Shown here: piece after piece, positions 15,602 to 23,522 of the stretch | Position numbering within the stretch: position 1 is the first letter of the stretch | Layout of the letters: every line of letters starts with the position of its first letter | NCBI GenBank assembly: GCA_963761985.1 | Contig: CAVXIT010000008.1 | Location: forward strand, 1 to 34,413 | Source: JACCTH01 sp963761985 | Lineage (GTDB): Bacteria; Actinomycetota; Acidimicrobiia; Spongiisociales; ZC4RG35 | Direction: 5' to 3' | Length of the DNA stretch: 34,413 nt | The notes under the pieces: generated by a model | What the model was told of the DNA's origin: nothing | The model's database searches: none | The model's input: the letters and a program-made list of their open reading frames with translations, nothing else | Translations under genes and position numbers: made by a program

Positions 15602-17298
15602 CCCTTGAGCGCCTCAGCTACCACTCCGGACAGGGCCTGCCACCGGGGACGTGCGATAAAGCGGGTGAAGCGACGGGCGACTTCGGTGCCGTGTTTAGAG
15701 GTGAGCCCCCAGGGTGGCGGGGGCGAAAGGTGCATCTCGCCTTGCGTCCACGCCCTGGGCATCGGGGCGAAGGGACCGCGGGCGACTGTCTTTTCCGGAC
15801 GGTCGAAGAAAAGGGCGTTGTGGACGAAACCAACTCCACTCCCGACCCATTCGACGGTGTGCCCGGGGAAGCCTCCCCACGGTGCCCGCGGCAGAAGGAA
15901 GTTGACCGCACTCCAGCAGTTCACCGCGACCGCGCCGTAACGCAGATTGGCGATGGCGGCTTCGAGGTGCGGGGCGAACTCGTCAGCTGTCTTGGGATGG
16001 ATGATCAAATTTGCTCCGAGCGATCCCTCGAGGACGTTGTTCACGAAAGCCACCGCCGATTGCAAGAAATAGGCGGGATCTGTGAACGGCAGCCGGGTGA
16101 CCGCTAGAGCCGGAGAGAAGTATTCGGACTTGAAAGCCGGATCGTTGCTGTCAGTGACGTCAGGCACAATCGTTGTGGGAAAGCCGCCAACGGTGACGGC
16201 TCCAGGACTACTGGCAATGCGGATACGCCGTTCCTCTCCTCCCGGGTAGTAGGGGTGTCGGGGCTCGAGCTCGTCGATGACCTCTCCGATCGCCTCGACC
16301 AGCTTGCTCGAGCCATCCCATCCCTCCGCGAGGATCAGAACCTGGGGGGCGATGCAGTTGTAACCGACGTTGATCAACTTGGCGGTGACGATCTGCTCGG
16401 CCTGATAACGGAAATCAGCCTCCGACCAAGGACCCGGGACGACGATGATCGGGCTGGCGCCGCCCAGCTCACTGGTGACCGGCTTTTCGAGCCGTGGTTG
16501 GCCTTCCGCGCGGCGTCTTTCGGCCTCAGCGCCCTTACCCCAAACGATGGCGTTGTGCGTCTCCCTGCTGCCTGTGATGTGGACGGTGTCCACCAACTCA
16601 TGCTCCACCAGGGACTGGCCGGTTTCGGCATCTCCATAGACGATGCGGAGATAGCCCTTGTCGATGAAATCGATGAGGACTTCCTCGAGCAGCGGTCCGA
16701 GGTAGTCGTTGACCGGACTCATCTTGAGAACGACCACCTGGCTCTCGGCGATGAGCTTGTAGAGCGCGTCCAGAGCCGGTATCGATCCGACGTTGCCCGC
16801 CCCCATGACCGCACACACGCCAGGCTTTGGGCGGATGCGATAGGCGGCCGCGGTGTTCTCGGCCAGAGTGGCCGGGGTTACGTGGGGCTGCATCCACACA
16901 TCGATTGAGTAACCGGAAAGGAGGATCGGGTCGTACCAATCGAAGGGAAGGACTCGCACGATCGCCCGCCCGTCCGCTCCCTTTCGCACGGAGCCACGTG
17001 AGTAGGTCGTCTTGCCTGCGGCTAATCGACGCAGAGACTCAGCAAAAGCTTGCACGCCGGCAATGATCGCGAAAGGGCCGGAGAACCACTCTTCAGCCGC
17101 GGCCGGGGTGTCGTCGTCGAACTGTTTGACGGCGGCCGCCGCTTCGACCCAGCGCTCGGCGGCGAAGTCCATCCTCCTGACCACGGACTCGAGCAGCTCG
17201 ATGCGTTCGGCCAGAGAGCCCTGAGCCCAGAGGTGCTTGCGGGCGGTCAGTTCCGAAAGCGCATCGTCGATGGTTTGCAGATTGGCCACCGCCGTCAT
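15598..17298 (-). CDS. Atypical aldehyde dehydrogenase superfamily protein
   Basis: 566 residues, longer than the usual about 490-500. Core ALDH marks are present: VLKMSP (about 190-195) in the NAD site, the VHITGSRE turn (about 239-246) for cofactor binding, the ELGG Glu (277) and the catalytic Cys in NVGYNC (315). The first 120 residues and the C-terminal region after VGFVHNALFF differ from common ALDHs, so the substrate is open; it may not be a standard fatty or betaine aldehyde enzyme. ATG 17298 is preceded by TACTCT at exactly 6 nt, so it is probably leaderless. A longer open frame upstream to 17547 runs into the RNB gene and is rejected. It heads a minus-strand unit with the TPR gene (TTGA overlap). 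Confidence 0.82.
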   Translation of the reverse strand: MTAVANLQTIDDALSELTARKHLWAQGSLAERIELLESVVRRMDFAAERWVEAAAAVKQFDDDTPAAAEEWFSGPFAIIAGVQAFAESLRRLAAGKTTYSRGSVRKGADGRAIVRVLPFDWYDPILLSGYSIDVWMQPHVTPATLAENTAAAYRIRPKPGVCAVMGAGNVGSIPALDALYKLIAESQVVVLKMSPVNDYLGPLLEEVLIDFIDKGYLRIVYGDAETGQSLVEHELVDTVHITGSRETHNAIVWGKGAEAERRRAEGQPRLEKPVTSELGGASPIIVVPGPWSEADFRYQAEQIVTAKLINVGYNCIAPQVLILAEGWDGSSKLVEAIGEVIDELEPRHPYYPGGEERRIRIASSPGAVTVGGFPTTIVPDVTDSNDPAFKSEYFSPALAVTRLPFTDPAYFLQSAVAFVNNVLEGSLGANLIIHPKTADEFAPHLEAAIANLRYGAVAVNCWSAVNFLLPRAPWGGFPGHTVEWVGSGVGFVHNALFFDRPEKTVARGPFAPMPRAWTQGEMHLSPPPPWGLTSKHGTEVARRFTRFIARPRWQALSGVVAEALKG

Positions 17299-17304
17299 GA
17301 GCCC

Positions 17305-17310
17305 AGAGTA
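17305..17310 (-). promoter_or_regulatory. -10 element TACTCT of the aldehyde dehydrogenase gene
   Basis: TACTCT ends 6 nt before ATG 17298, matching the leaderless-start geometry seen elsewhere in the window. No clear -35. Confidence 0.5.
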
Positions 17311-17350
17311 GAAGGCGAGGCATGCAAGGCTCGGATAGAAGGCACCGTCG

Positions 17351-17356
17351 TAGGGT
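17351..17356 (+). promoter_or_regulatory. -10 element TAGGGT of the RNB nuclease gene
   Basis: TAGGGT ends 6 nt before GTG 17363, so transcription would start at or next to the start codon. It lies in the 64-bp divergent spacer with the aldehyde dehydrogenase. Confidence 0.5.
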
Positions 17357-17362
17357 GTTCTG

Positions 17363-18787
17363 GTGCCCGCCCGCTTCCTCCGCCTTGGATCGGTTGCCAA
17401 TGCGGCGATCTTTTCTGCCCTCGACGACCTTCGGCGGGCCCTCGAGATCGAGACGGAATTCCCCGCCGATGTGATCGAAGAAGCCGCGGCGGCCGCGGCC
17501 AACCCCCGCCTGCCCGAGGTCGACCGGACCGACATCCCGTTCTGCACGATCGACCCGCCTGGGTCGATGGATCTCGACCAGGCGCTCTACCTGGAACGCC
17601 GAGACGGGGGCTTTCGAGTGATCTATGCGATTGCCGATGTGGCCGCATTTGTTGCTGCCGACGGACCTGTCGATCGAGAAGCGCGCAAGCGGGGACAGAC
17701 GCTTTACAGCCCCGACCAGAACGCCCGGCTGCATCCGCCTGCACTCTCAGAGGATGCGGCCAGCCTGCTCCCCGATCAGACTCGACCGGCCCTGCTTTGG
17801 GAAATGATCCTGCAGGCTGACGGTGAAGGAACCGAGGTCTCCGTCACCCGCGGACTGGTTCGCAGCCGGGAAAAGCTGAGCTACCAAAACGCCCAAGAAC
17901 GGATCGACAACGGCACCGCGTCCGAGTCCCTCATATTGCTGCAGGAGGTGGGCATCCTTCGCCAGGAGCGCGAAGCCCGGCTCGGAGGTATCAGCCTTCC
18001 TCTCCCCGAGCAGGTTGTGGAGAAGGACGAAGACGGATATCACTTGTTCCTCCGGGCACCGCTTCCGGTCGAGGGATGGAACGCCCAGATCTCGCTCATG
18101 GCCGGGCAGGCCGCAGCTGAGGTAATGCTGGAGGCGGAGATCGGGGTGCTGCGAACACTGCCTCGCGCGGGTCCGAGAAAGATTGAGCGAGTTCGCCTTA
18201 CGGCCAAGGCGCTCGGGGTCCGCTGGGATGAGGGGACCTCGTTTGCCGAACTGGTTCGAAACCTCGATCCCAACGTTCCCGCCGAGGCTGCCCTGCTTAA
18301 CGCCGCCGCGTCCCTCTTGCGCGGTTCGGGCTATGCAGTGTTCGATGACGAGGTGCCGACCAACGCCGGACACGCCGGCGTTGGCGCAGAGTACGCACAC
18401 ACCACTGCGCCGCTGCGACGTCTGGTCGACCGTTATGTCGGCGAGGTGTGTCTTGCTTCATCGATGGGTGTTGCTGTCCCCGACTGGGCTTATCGGGGAC
18501 TTCCGGAGTTGCCCGAAATCATGGAGAGAACGACTCGCAAGGCCCAGCAATACGAGGCTGGGATCGTCAGCACGCTCGAGGCCGCCGTCCTCGAACGCCA
18601 TCTCGGCGAGGTCTTCGAGGCGGCTGTGGTGGAGCTGACGGAAACCGGCGGCATGATCCAGCTCAAGGATCCTCCGGTCACGGCTCACTGCCGCGGGTCC
18701 GACCTTCCCCTGGGCGAGCTGATCGGAGCCAAACTCGTGTCGGCCGATATCGCCGGTCGGCAGGTGGGCTTTGTCGTCGCCCTCTAA
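17363..18787 (+). CDS. RNB-domain ribonuclease (RNase II/R family, short actinobacterial form)
   Basis: 474 residues, much shorter than E. coli RNase R. The RNB catalytic motif is TIDPPGSMDLDQAL (about 67-80). It keeps three of the usual four metal-binding acidic positions, with the fourth being Gln, a variant I associate with actinobacterial RNB proteins. Other conserved parts are IYAIADVAAFV, RGQTLYSPD and AEYAHTTAPLRRLVDRYV near residue 345 (the RNB end motif). The cold-shock domains seem missing at the N-terminus, and only a small S1-like tail remains after VFEAAVVELTETGG. It probably degrades RNA 3' to 5'. GTG 17363 follows TAGGGT by 6 nt with no ribosome site, suggesting a leaderless mRNA. 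Confidence 0.9.
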   Translation: MPARFLRLGSVANAAIFSALDDLRRALEIETEFPADVIEEAAAAAANPRLPEVDRTDIPFCTIDPPGSMDLDQALYLERRDGGFRVIYAIADVAAFVAADGPVDREARKRGQTLYSPDQNARLHPPALSEDAASLLPDQTRPALLWEMILQADGEGTEVSVTRGLVRSREKLSYQNAQERIDNGTASESLILLQEVGILRQEREARLGGISLPLPEQVVEKDEDGYHLFLRAPLPVEGWNAQISLMAGQAAAEVMLEAEIGVLRTLPRAGPRKIERVRLTAKALGVRWDEGTSFAELVRNLDPNVPAEAALLNAAASLLRGSGYAVFDDEVPTNAGHAGVGAEYAHTTAPLRRLVDRYVGEVCLASSMGVAVPDWAYRGLPELPEIMERTTRKAQQYEAGIVSTLEAAVLERHLGEVFEAAVVELTETGGMIQLKDPPVTAHCRGSDLPLGELIGAKLVSADIAGRQVGFVVAL

Positions 18788-18830
18788 CCACGGGAACCAA
18801 GGGAGGAAATGGCGTCGTCCAACCAGCATC

Positions 18831-19241
18831 ATGAAATACATATCGATACTTCTGGTCGCCCTTTTTGTCTTGGCCGCATGCGGCTCAGGTGGGAGCGATG
18901 TGAACGAACCCACCCCGACAACTTCTGCTGGGGATCCGGAGATCACGGTGCCGACCGGCAACGCCATCAACCCGCAACCGGTCACCGAGGCACGGGTCAT
19001 CAGCACCGAAGGCAACGAAGTCCGCTTTGGGGTGGAGATGGGTGTGGAGCCATGTGATGTCATCGACCGTGTCGAAGTCACCGAGACTGACACGAGTGTC
19101 GACGTCAGGATCTTTCGCGGGGTCGGTGACATTGCTGCCACCTGCATTGCAATCGCCGTTGAACGGATCGTCGTTGCCGAGCTAGATGCCCCTCTCGGTG
19201 ACCGCGCCCTCACCCTCTCGGGAGTCGAGATCGCCAGCTAG
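18831..19241 (+). CDS. Small putative lipoprotein, unknown function
   Basis: 136 residues. A short hydrophobic signal (YISILLVALFVLAAC) ends in a clear lipobox Cys (about residue 17) followed by GSGGSD and a Pro/Thr linker. The remainder is an acidic beta-rich domain with two Cys (EPCDVIDRVEV and IAATCIAIAVER) that may pair. No family recognised. The start is odd: the strong GGGAGG (18801-18806) belongs by spacing to an out-of-frame ATG at 18809, while the lipoprotein ATG at 18831 has no ribosome site of its own. The signal peptide nevertheless makes 18831 the convincing start. It could be co-transcribed with the RNB gene 43 bp upstream. Confidence 0.8.
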   Translation: MKYISILLVALFVLAACGSGGSDVNEPTPTTSAGDPEITVPTGNAINPQPVTEARVISTEGNEVRFGVEMGVEPCDVIDRVEVTETDTSVDVRIFRGVGDIAATCIAIAVERIVVAELDAPLGDRALTLSGVEIAS

Positions 19242-19245
19242 ACCT

Positions 19246-19251
19246 TATTCT
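19246..19251 (+). promoter_or_regulatory. Possible -10 element TATTCT upstream of the small conserved protein
   Basis: TATTCT lies just after the lipoprotein stop and would leave an about 70-nt leader. The leader holds two short inverted repeats (CGTGG/CCACG and AAACCT/AGGTTT, about 19264-19294). No -35 is apparent because this stretch overlaps the end of the preceding gene. Confidence 0.3.
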
Positions 19252-19329
19252 GAAGGCGATTCTCGTGGCCATGCGACCACGGAAACCTCAGGTTTGATCA
19301 GGGCCCGCTGGAGCGAGAAAGGCAGCAGG

Positions 19330-19533
19330 ATGGCAACGCACGCAATCGAGGTCGAGCTTCCACCGAAGGTCGTGCTCCATAAGGACGTTCGGTTCACCAT
19401 CAAGGCTGACGGTGCCAAGTTGGGCGAGCTCCGGGTTAGCAAAGGCAGCGTCGATTGGCTGCCAGCAAACAAGCAGATCCCGATCAGTTTGACCTGGGAG
19501 CAGTTCGCCCGGCTCGTCCAGTCGGCGGGCTAA
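19330..19533 (+). CDS. Small conserved protein of unknown function
   Basis: 67 residues, with no Cys and no TM segment. Sequence HAIEVELPPKVVLHKDVRF then KLGELRVSKGSVDWLPAN, ending in WEQFARLVQS, resembles short uncharacterised actinobacterial proteins with a LGxLxVSKGxxDW core; no function is known to me. ATG 19330 has an AAAGG site about 7 nt upstream (19318-19322). An in-frame reading upstream from 19186 overlaps the lipoprotein and is not supported. It converges on the AlkA-type gene with 7 bp between them. Confidence 0.7.
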   Translation: MATHAIEVELPPKVVLHKDVRFTIKADGAKLGELRVSKGSVDWLPANKQIPISLTWEQFARLVQSAG

Positions 19534-19540
19534 ACCGCCC

Positions 19541-20188
19541 TCAAAAAATTACGACTGTCTCGGCCCGTCCCCGGCGACCGAGATAGCCGTGCCAGAGGAG
19601 TCGCGCTGCCACCGCCCGATTTGGCTTCCAGCGATCACCGATGCCGTCCAGTTCGATTGCGTTGGGAATCTCAGACATTTCCAACGCTTCCGCGGTCGCG
19701 ACCTGAAGAGCGCGGTCTCCAACCGGCCAAATGTCCGGCCGGGCCAAACAGGCCAGGAGATAGACGTCGGCGGTCCAGCGCCCAATTCCCGGAAGCACCA
19801 TCAAACTGAGGCGCACCTCGTCGTCGCCTTCGTCCGAAAGTCGGTCCAGGTCGAGCCGACCTTCGACGATCGCCGAGGCGAGTTCACGCAGGTAACGGTC
19901 TTTCTGTCGCGAGACACCATCAGCGCGCAAGTCATCAACCGTGGCCGCCAGCAGCGACTCGGGTTCCATTTGTCCCAGGCGATCCTTGATCCGGCGATAG
20001 GCCGCGGCGGCTGACGCCAGGGACACCTGCTGTTCGAGGATGAAAAGGACGAGACTTTGGAAACCGGCGGGTCGCTGCCAGAACTGGGGCAAACCAAACT
20101 CCCTGACGATGCTGTCCAGCGCCTTGTCCTCCTTGGCAAGGACACGTACGGTGCGAGCGAACTTGGTTGCATCGAGCCGGGTGATCAC
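19541..20188 (-). CDS. DNA-3-methyladenine glycosylase II-like (AlkA/HhH-GPD superfamily)
   Basis: 215 residues. Helix-hairpin-helix glycosylase that would remove alkylated bases from DNA. The HhH motif is LMVLPGIGRWTADVYLLACL (about 130-150) and the catalytic Asp is in WPVGDRAL shortly after, matching the GPD signature. The ILEQQVSLASAAAAYRRI segment near residue 50 is also typical. There is no Cys cluster, so it is not an Fe-S endonuclease III, and the N-terminal AlkA domain is absent, giving the short form common in actinobacteria. ATG 20188 overlaps the GNAT stop as ATGA. Confidence 0.9.
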   Translation of the reverse strand: MITRLDATKFARTVRVLAKEDKALDSIVREFGLPQFWQRPAGFQSLVLFILEQQVSLASAAAAYRRIKDRLGQMEPESLLAATVDDLRADGVSRQKDRYLRELASAIVEGRLDLDRLSDEGDDEVRLSLMVLPGIGRWTADVYLLACLARPDIWPVGDRALQVATAEALEMSEIPNAIELDGIGDRWKPNRAVAARLLWHGYLGRRGRAETVVIF

Positions 20189-20761
20189 CGGATCGCCAAA
20201 CGAACGATGGGACGGCCGCCCCGGCGGATTACCTCGCGGAAGCCCGCCTCTTCGAACATGGCGAGAGTGCCGGTAAAGATTCCCGCGCTGGTGACTGCTC
20301 TTTGGCTAGAGACATCTATCGGATATCCCTCCACGATCTCCGCGCCCTGCGCCTTGGCATAGTCGACGGCCGCCTGCAGCAGCTCCGTTGCCACTCCCTG
20401 TCGCCGATGATGGCGATCGATGTAGAAACAGGTGACCGACCAGACGAGCGCGTCATCGACGGGCTTGAGCTTTGATGATCGATCAAGGCGCGGATACTCA
20501 GCTCGAGGGGCGACGGCCACCCACCCGACGGGATCCTCACCGTCGTAGGCAAGCAGGCCCGGCTCATCTCCCTCTTCGACCAGCGAGGACAGCTCGGATC
20601 GCAGGCCATCGCCGTGGCGTTCGTTCCACTCCTGAGCGCTAATTCGCCACCACATGCACCAGCAACCGCTGTAGAAGCCGCGTTCACCCGCCAGCCGCTC
20701 CAGGTCCTTCCAACGGCCCGGGCTCGCCGGCTCAATTCGAAAGTGCGGCAGAATCGCTCAA
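20185..20761 (-). CDS. GNAT-family N-acetyltransferase, N-terminus apparently frameshifted near 20740-20742
   Basis: The intact body from ATG 20655 (156 residues) contains WSVTCFYIDRHHRRQGVATELLQAA, a good GNAT motif A (R-x-x-G-x-A) for acetyl-CoA, and a C-terminal EEAGFREV strand. In-frame sequence upstream (RIEPASPGRWKDLERLAGERG, FYSGCWCMWWR) is clearly part of the family but has no ATG, GTG or TTG. Removing one T of the CTTT (AAA at 20740-20742 on the plus strand) joins it to a TTG start at 20761 and gives MSDSAALRIEP, a normal opening; the 577-nt span is one over a multiple of three. The corrected protein would be about 191 residues. The substrate is unknown. It is coupled to the AlkA-type gene by ATGA. 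Confidence 0.72.
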
Positions 20762-20786
20762 TCTGGATATGAGGAGGCGAGGCTAG

Positions 20787-22154
20787 GTGAGCGATCGCAG
20801 AGAGTTGTTTCGAAGGGCCGCAGACATCGCGGCCGCGTTCCGCGAAGGGGCAGCTGACCGTCCGGTAGGGCGCAGCCCCGACCTCGAGAAACTACGGGCT
20901 GGCTTGCTGGGGGAGCTTCCCGAGCGTGCTTCAGATCCGATCGAGGTGCTCGAGGCGCTCGCCAAAGCCGCCGACCCTGGGCTCGTGGCGACGGTCGGTC
21001 CGCGCTATTTCGGGTTCGTCATCGGCGGGGCGCTCGATGCAGCGACGGCGGCCGACATGGTCACCGCCGGCTGGGACCAGAACAGTTTCTCGCCGGCCCT
21101 ATCCCCGGCGGCGATGGTGGCCGAGGAAGCCGCCGGGACCTGGCTCAAGGAGCTGCTCGGGCTTCCTGCCACCGCGTCGGTTGGATTCGCCACCGGCACT
21201 CAGCAGGCCAACACAATCCTTCTCGCCGCCGCCCGCCAGAAGCTTCTCGCTGATCGCGGGTGGGACGTCGGCGCGCAGGGACTTGGTGGTGCGCCGGCTT
21301 TGCGTGTCCTTGCTGGGGAAGAAAGGCACGCCACGGTCGATCGCGCGCTGCGCCTGCTCGGCATCGGAACCGGCGCCATCGAAGAGGTGCCGACGGATAG
21401 CAACGGTGCAGTGATCGAAGAGGCGATGCTCGAACGACTTAGTTCGGACGTTGCGACGGTCGTTTGCCTTCAAGCCGGCAATGTCAACACCGGAGCGAGC
21501 GACCCGATCCGTCGCGTTTGCGAGGCAGCGCGGGAGATCGGGGCCTGGGTGCACGTCGACGGTGCTTTTGGGCTTTGGGCTGCCGCGAGCCCGAAACTCA
21601 AGCATCTCGTCGACGGCGTCGAGCTGGCCGACTCATGGTCCACCGACGGGCACAAGTGGCTGAATGTGCCTTACGACTCGGGCTACGCCATTTGCGCGCA
21701 CCCGCTAATCCACAGTGCGGCGGTGGGGTATAACGCTGCCTATCTGGTCGGAGCCGGAGGCGCCGTCATGGGCGACCTGGTACTCGACTCGTCTCGCCGA
21801 GCGCGGGGGTTCGCAACCTGGGCGGCGATACAAGAACTAGGCAGGAGCGGCATCGTCGAGATGGTGGAGCGATGCTGTCAGTTGGCAACCAGGTTTGCCG
21901 ACGCCCTCCGAGCTGGCGGCGTCGAAATCGCCAACGTAGTCGTGCTCAACCAGGTGTTGGCCGGCTTTGGCGGCGACGAGAAAACCGACGCTGTGATCAA
22001 GGACGTGCAGGAGGAGGGCACATGCTGGCTCGGCGGCACCACTTGGAAAGGCCGGCGACTGATGAGGATTTCGGTGTCGAACTGGTCAACTACCGGCGAG
22101 GACATCGATCGATCGGCGGAGTCGATCATTCGCGTCGCCCGCCAACATGCCTGA
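20787..22154 (+). CDS. PLP-dependent group II decarboxylase/aminotransferase-like protein
   Basis: 455 residues. Group II decarboxylase fold (aromatic-L-amino-acid, glutamate, tyrosine decarboxylase and related enzymes). Marks are GFATGTQQANTILLAAARQ (cofactor phosphate region), VHVDGAFGLWAAAS (the Asp facing the pyridine nitrogen) and STDGHKWLNVPYD with the Schiff-base Lys (about 290), then the SRRARGFATWAAIQELGRSG segment. Amino-acid specificity cannot be read. GTG 20787 is preceded by GAGGAGG at 20771-20777. The stop overlaps the Nei2-type gene by 8 nt. It is divergent from the GNAT gene, with 25 bp between starts. Confidence 0.88.
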   Translation: MSDRRELFRRAADIAAAFREGAADRPVGRSPDLEKLRAGLLGELPERASDPIEVLEALAKAADPGLVATVGPRYFGFVIGGALDAATAADMVTAGWDQNSFSPALSPAAMVAEEAAGTWLKELLGLPATASVGFATGTQQANTILLAAARQKLLADRGWDVGAQGLGGAPALRVLAGEERHATVDRALRLLGIGTGAIEEVPTDSNGAVIEEAMLERLSSDVATVVCLQAGNVNTGASDPIRRVCEAAREIGAWVHVDGAFGLWAAASPKLKHLVDGVELADSWSTDGHKWLNVPYDSGYAICAHPLIHSAAVGYNAAYLVGAGGAVMGDLVLDSSRRARGFATWAAIQELGRSGIVEMVERCCQLATRFADALRAGGVEIANVVVLNQVLAGFGGDEKTDAVIKDVQEEGTCWLGGTTWKGRRLMRISVSNWSTTGEDIDRSAESIIRVARQHA

Positions 22155-22938
22155 AGGAGACACAGTTCTCGTCGCTGCCCGCCGGCTTCATAAAGCGCTG
22201 GCTGGCGAAGTCATCGTCAAGAGCGACCTGCGGATGCCACGTATCTCGACTGTCGACCTTTCCGGGCAGACAGTCACCGAAGTTGTGGCGCGAGGAAAGC
22301 ACATCCTCCTGCGAACCGACGCCGGAGCAACTCTTCACACGCATTTCAAAATGGAAGGGGCCTGGCACCTCTATCGACCTGGCGAGCGGTGGCGCGGCCC
22401 AGGGTTTCAGGTGCGAGCAGCAATCGAAACCGCCAATGCAGTTGCGGTCGGATTTCGGCTAGCGATCTGCGAGCTGATCCGAACCAGCGCGGAAGCACAG
22501 CGACTCCGCCACCTGGGGCCAGATGTGTTGGGTCACGACTGGGACCGAACCGAGGCACTTCGACGACTAGGCACCCATCCCGAGCGCGAGGTCGGGACCA
22601 TGCTTATCGATCAACGGGTGATGGCCGGCCCCGGCAACATCTTCAAGTCCGAGGTCTGCTTCCTCGAAAGGCTTAATCCCTGGACTGCCATGGGTCACGT
22701 GGCCGATCCCGCCCGTCTGGTCGATCGCATGAAAGAGCTGATGGAGGCGAACCGGGAGATCGGCCGGCAAGTAACTACCGGTGACCCCCGGCCGGGTCAC
22801 GAACGCTGGGTAGCTGACCGGTGGCGGCTGGCCTGCCGTCGGTGTGGCGCTCAGATTCGCAAGGCCGACCAGGCGAGCTACGACTTCGAGCGCGTCACTT
22901 ACTGGTGCCCGCAGTGTCAGCCAGCGTCCCCGGCTTGA
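22147..22938 (+). CDS. Fpg/Nei-family DNA glycosylase (Nei2-type)
   Basis: 263 residues. Starts PEGDT after Met, giving the N-terminal Pro nucleophile (P1) and catalytic Glu (E2) of the family; GDT favours Nei over Fpg. The H2TH region is MLIDQRVMAGPGNIFKSEVCFLERLNP (about 155-182), where GPGNI(F/Y)-KSE is diagnostic. The C-terminal zinc finger is complete: CRRCG and CPQC. It excises oxidised pyrimidines and cleaves abasic sites. ATG 22147 lies inside the decarboxylase end (8-nt overlap). Its 3' end overlaps the convergent TetR gene by 44 bp. Confidence 0.93.
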   Translation: MPEGDTVLVAARRLHKALAGEVIVKSDLRMPRISTVDLSGQTVTEVVARGKHILLRTDAGATLHTHFKMEGAWHLYRPGERWRGPGFQVRAAIETANAVAVGFRLAICELIRTSAEAQRLRHLGPDVLGHDWDRTEALRRLGTHPEREVGTMLIDQRVMAGPGNIFKSEVCFLERLNPWTAMGHVADPARLVDRMKELMEANREIGRQVTTGDPRPGHERWVADRWRLACRRCGAQIRKADQASYDFERVTYWCPQCQPASPA

Positions 22939-23497
22939 GCCCGAGTTCCGACTCGGCGTAACTCATGATCCATTCGGTCACGGTTGCCCTGGCGATCGTC
23001 GAACGATGAGCGACGACCTGCAGCGACAGGCCGTCGAGGAGGGAGAGGATTCGCCAGGCGGCGGCGTCGGCATCGTTGCAGTCGAACTCGCCGTTCTTAA
23101 TCGTCGTCGCCAAGAGCTGTTGCCAGGAGACGTTCAGGCGCTCCGACGTGGCGCGGAGGGCGGGACGGCGGCTCGCTTCGGCCCAGGCGTCGAGCCACAG
23201 TTGAAACGCCCATTCGTTGTCCGAGATCGAATAGTTGGCGAAAAAAGCCTGGACCTTCGCGATCGGAGTTTCCTGATCTTGCATCGCGAGTTCTACGGCT
23301 TCGAGATCCTGACTAGCCGCGCGGTCGAAGGCGGCGGCGAGAACCTCGTCCATCGAGTCGAAGTAATGATGGATGAGGCCGCTCGAGGTCCCCATCTCGG
23401 TGGCGACGTCGCGGACGGTGGTGGCACCCAGACCCTTGCGCAGCGCCACCGCCAGGGCAGCCGAGACGATGGCGTCTCGCCGTTCGGCGGGGGTCAT
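22895..23497 (-). CDS. TetR-family regulator of the amine-catabolic locus (BetI-like)
   Basis: 200 residues. The N-terminal helix-turn-helix (about 5-50) reads RRDAIVSAALAVALRKGLGATTVRDVATEMGTSSGLIHHYFDSMDEVL, similar to BetI-type repressors of betaine genes. The C-terminal domain is rich in Trp and Asp (EWAFQLWLDAWAEASRRP), as in that subgroup. It is last in the minus-strand run that starts with the Rieske gene, 25 bp after the acyl-CoA dehydrogenase, so it probably represses its own operon. Candidate operators are at 28756-28769 and 34355-34368. ATG 23497 was chosen because the HTH begins normally there; no clear ribosome site is seen. Confidence 0.85.
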   Translation of the reverse strand: MTPAERRDAIVSAALAVALRKGLGATTVRDVATEMGTSSGLIHHYFDSMDEVLAAAFDRAASQDLEAVELAMQDQETPIAKVQAFFANYSISDNEWAFQLWLDAWAEASRRPALRATSERLNVSWQQLLATTIKNGEFDCNDADAAAWRILSLLDGLSLQVVAHRSTIARATVTEWIMSYAESELGLKPGTLADTAGTSK

Positions 23498-23522
23498 CCG
23501 GGCCACTGCTACTTGGCCATCG

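Noticed and set aside
19521..19550. GGCGG/CCGCC hairpin with an A-rich tail between two convergent genes
   Set aside because: The A-run follows the stem on the plus strand, so neither strand has stem followed by U-tract in the order needed for intrinsic termination.
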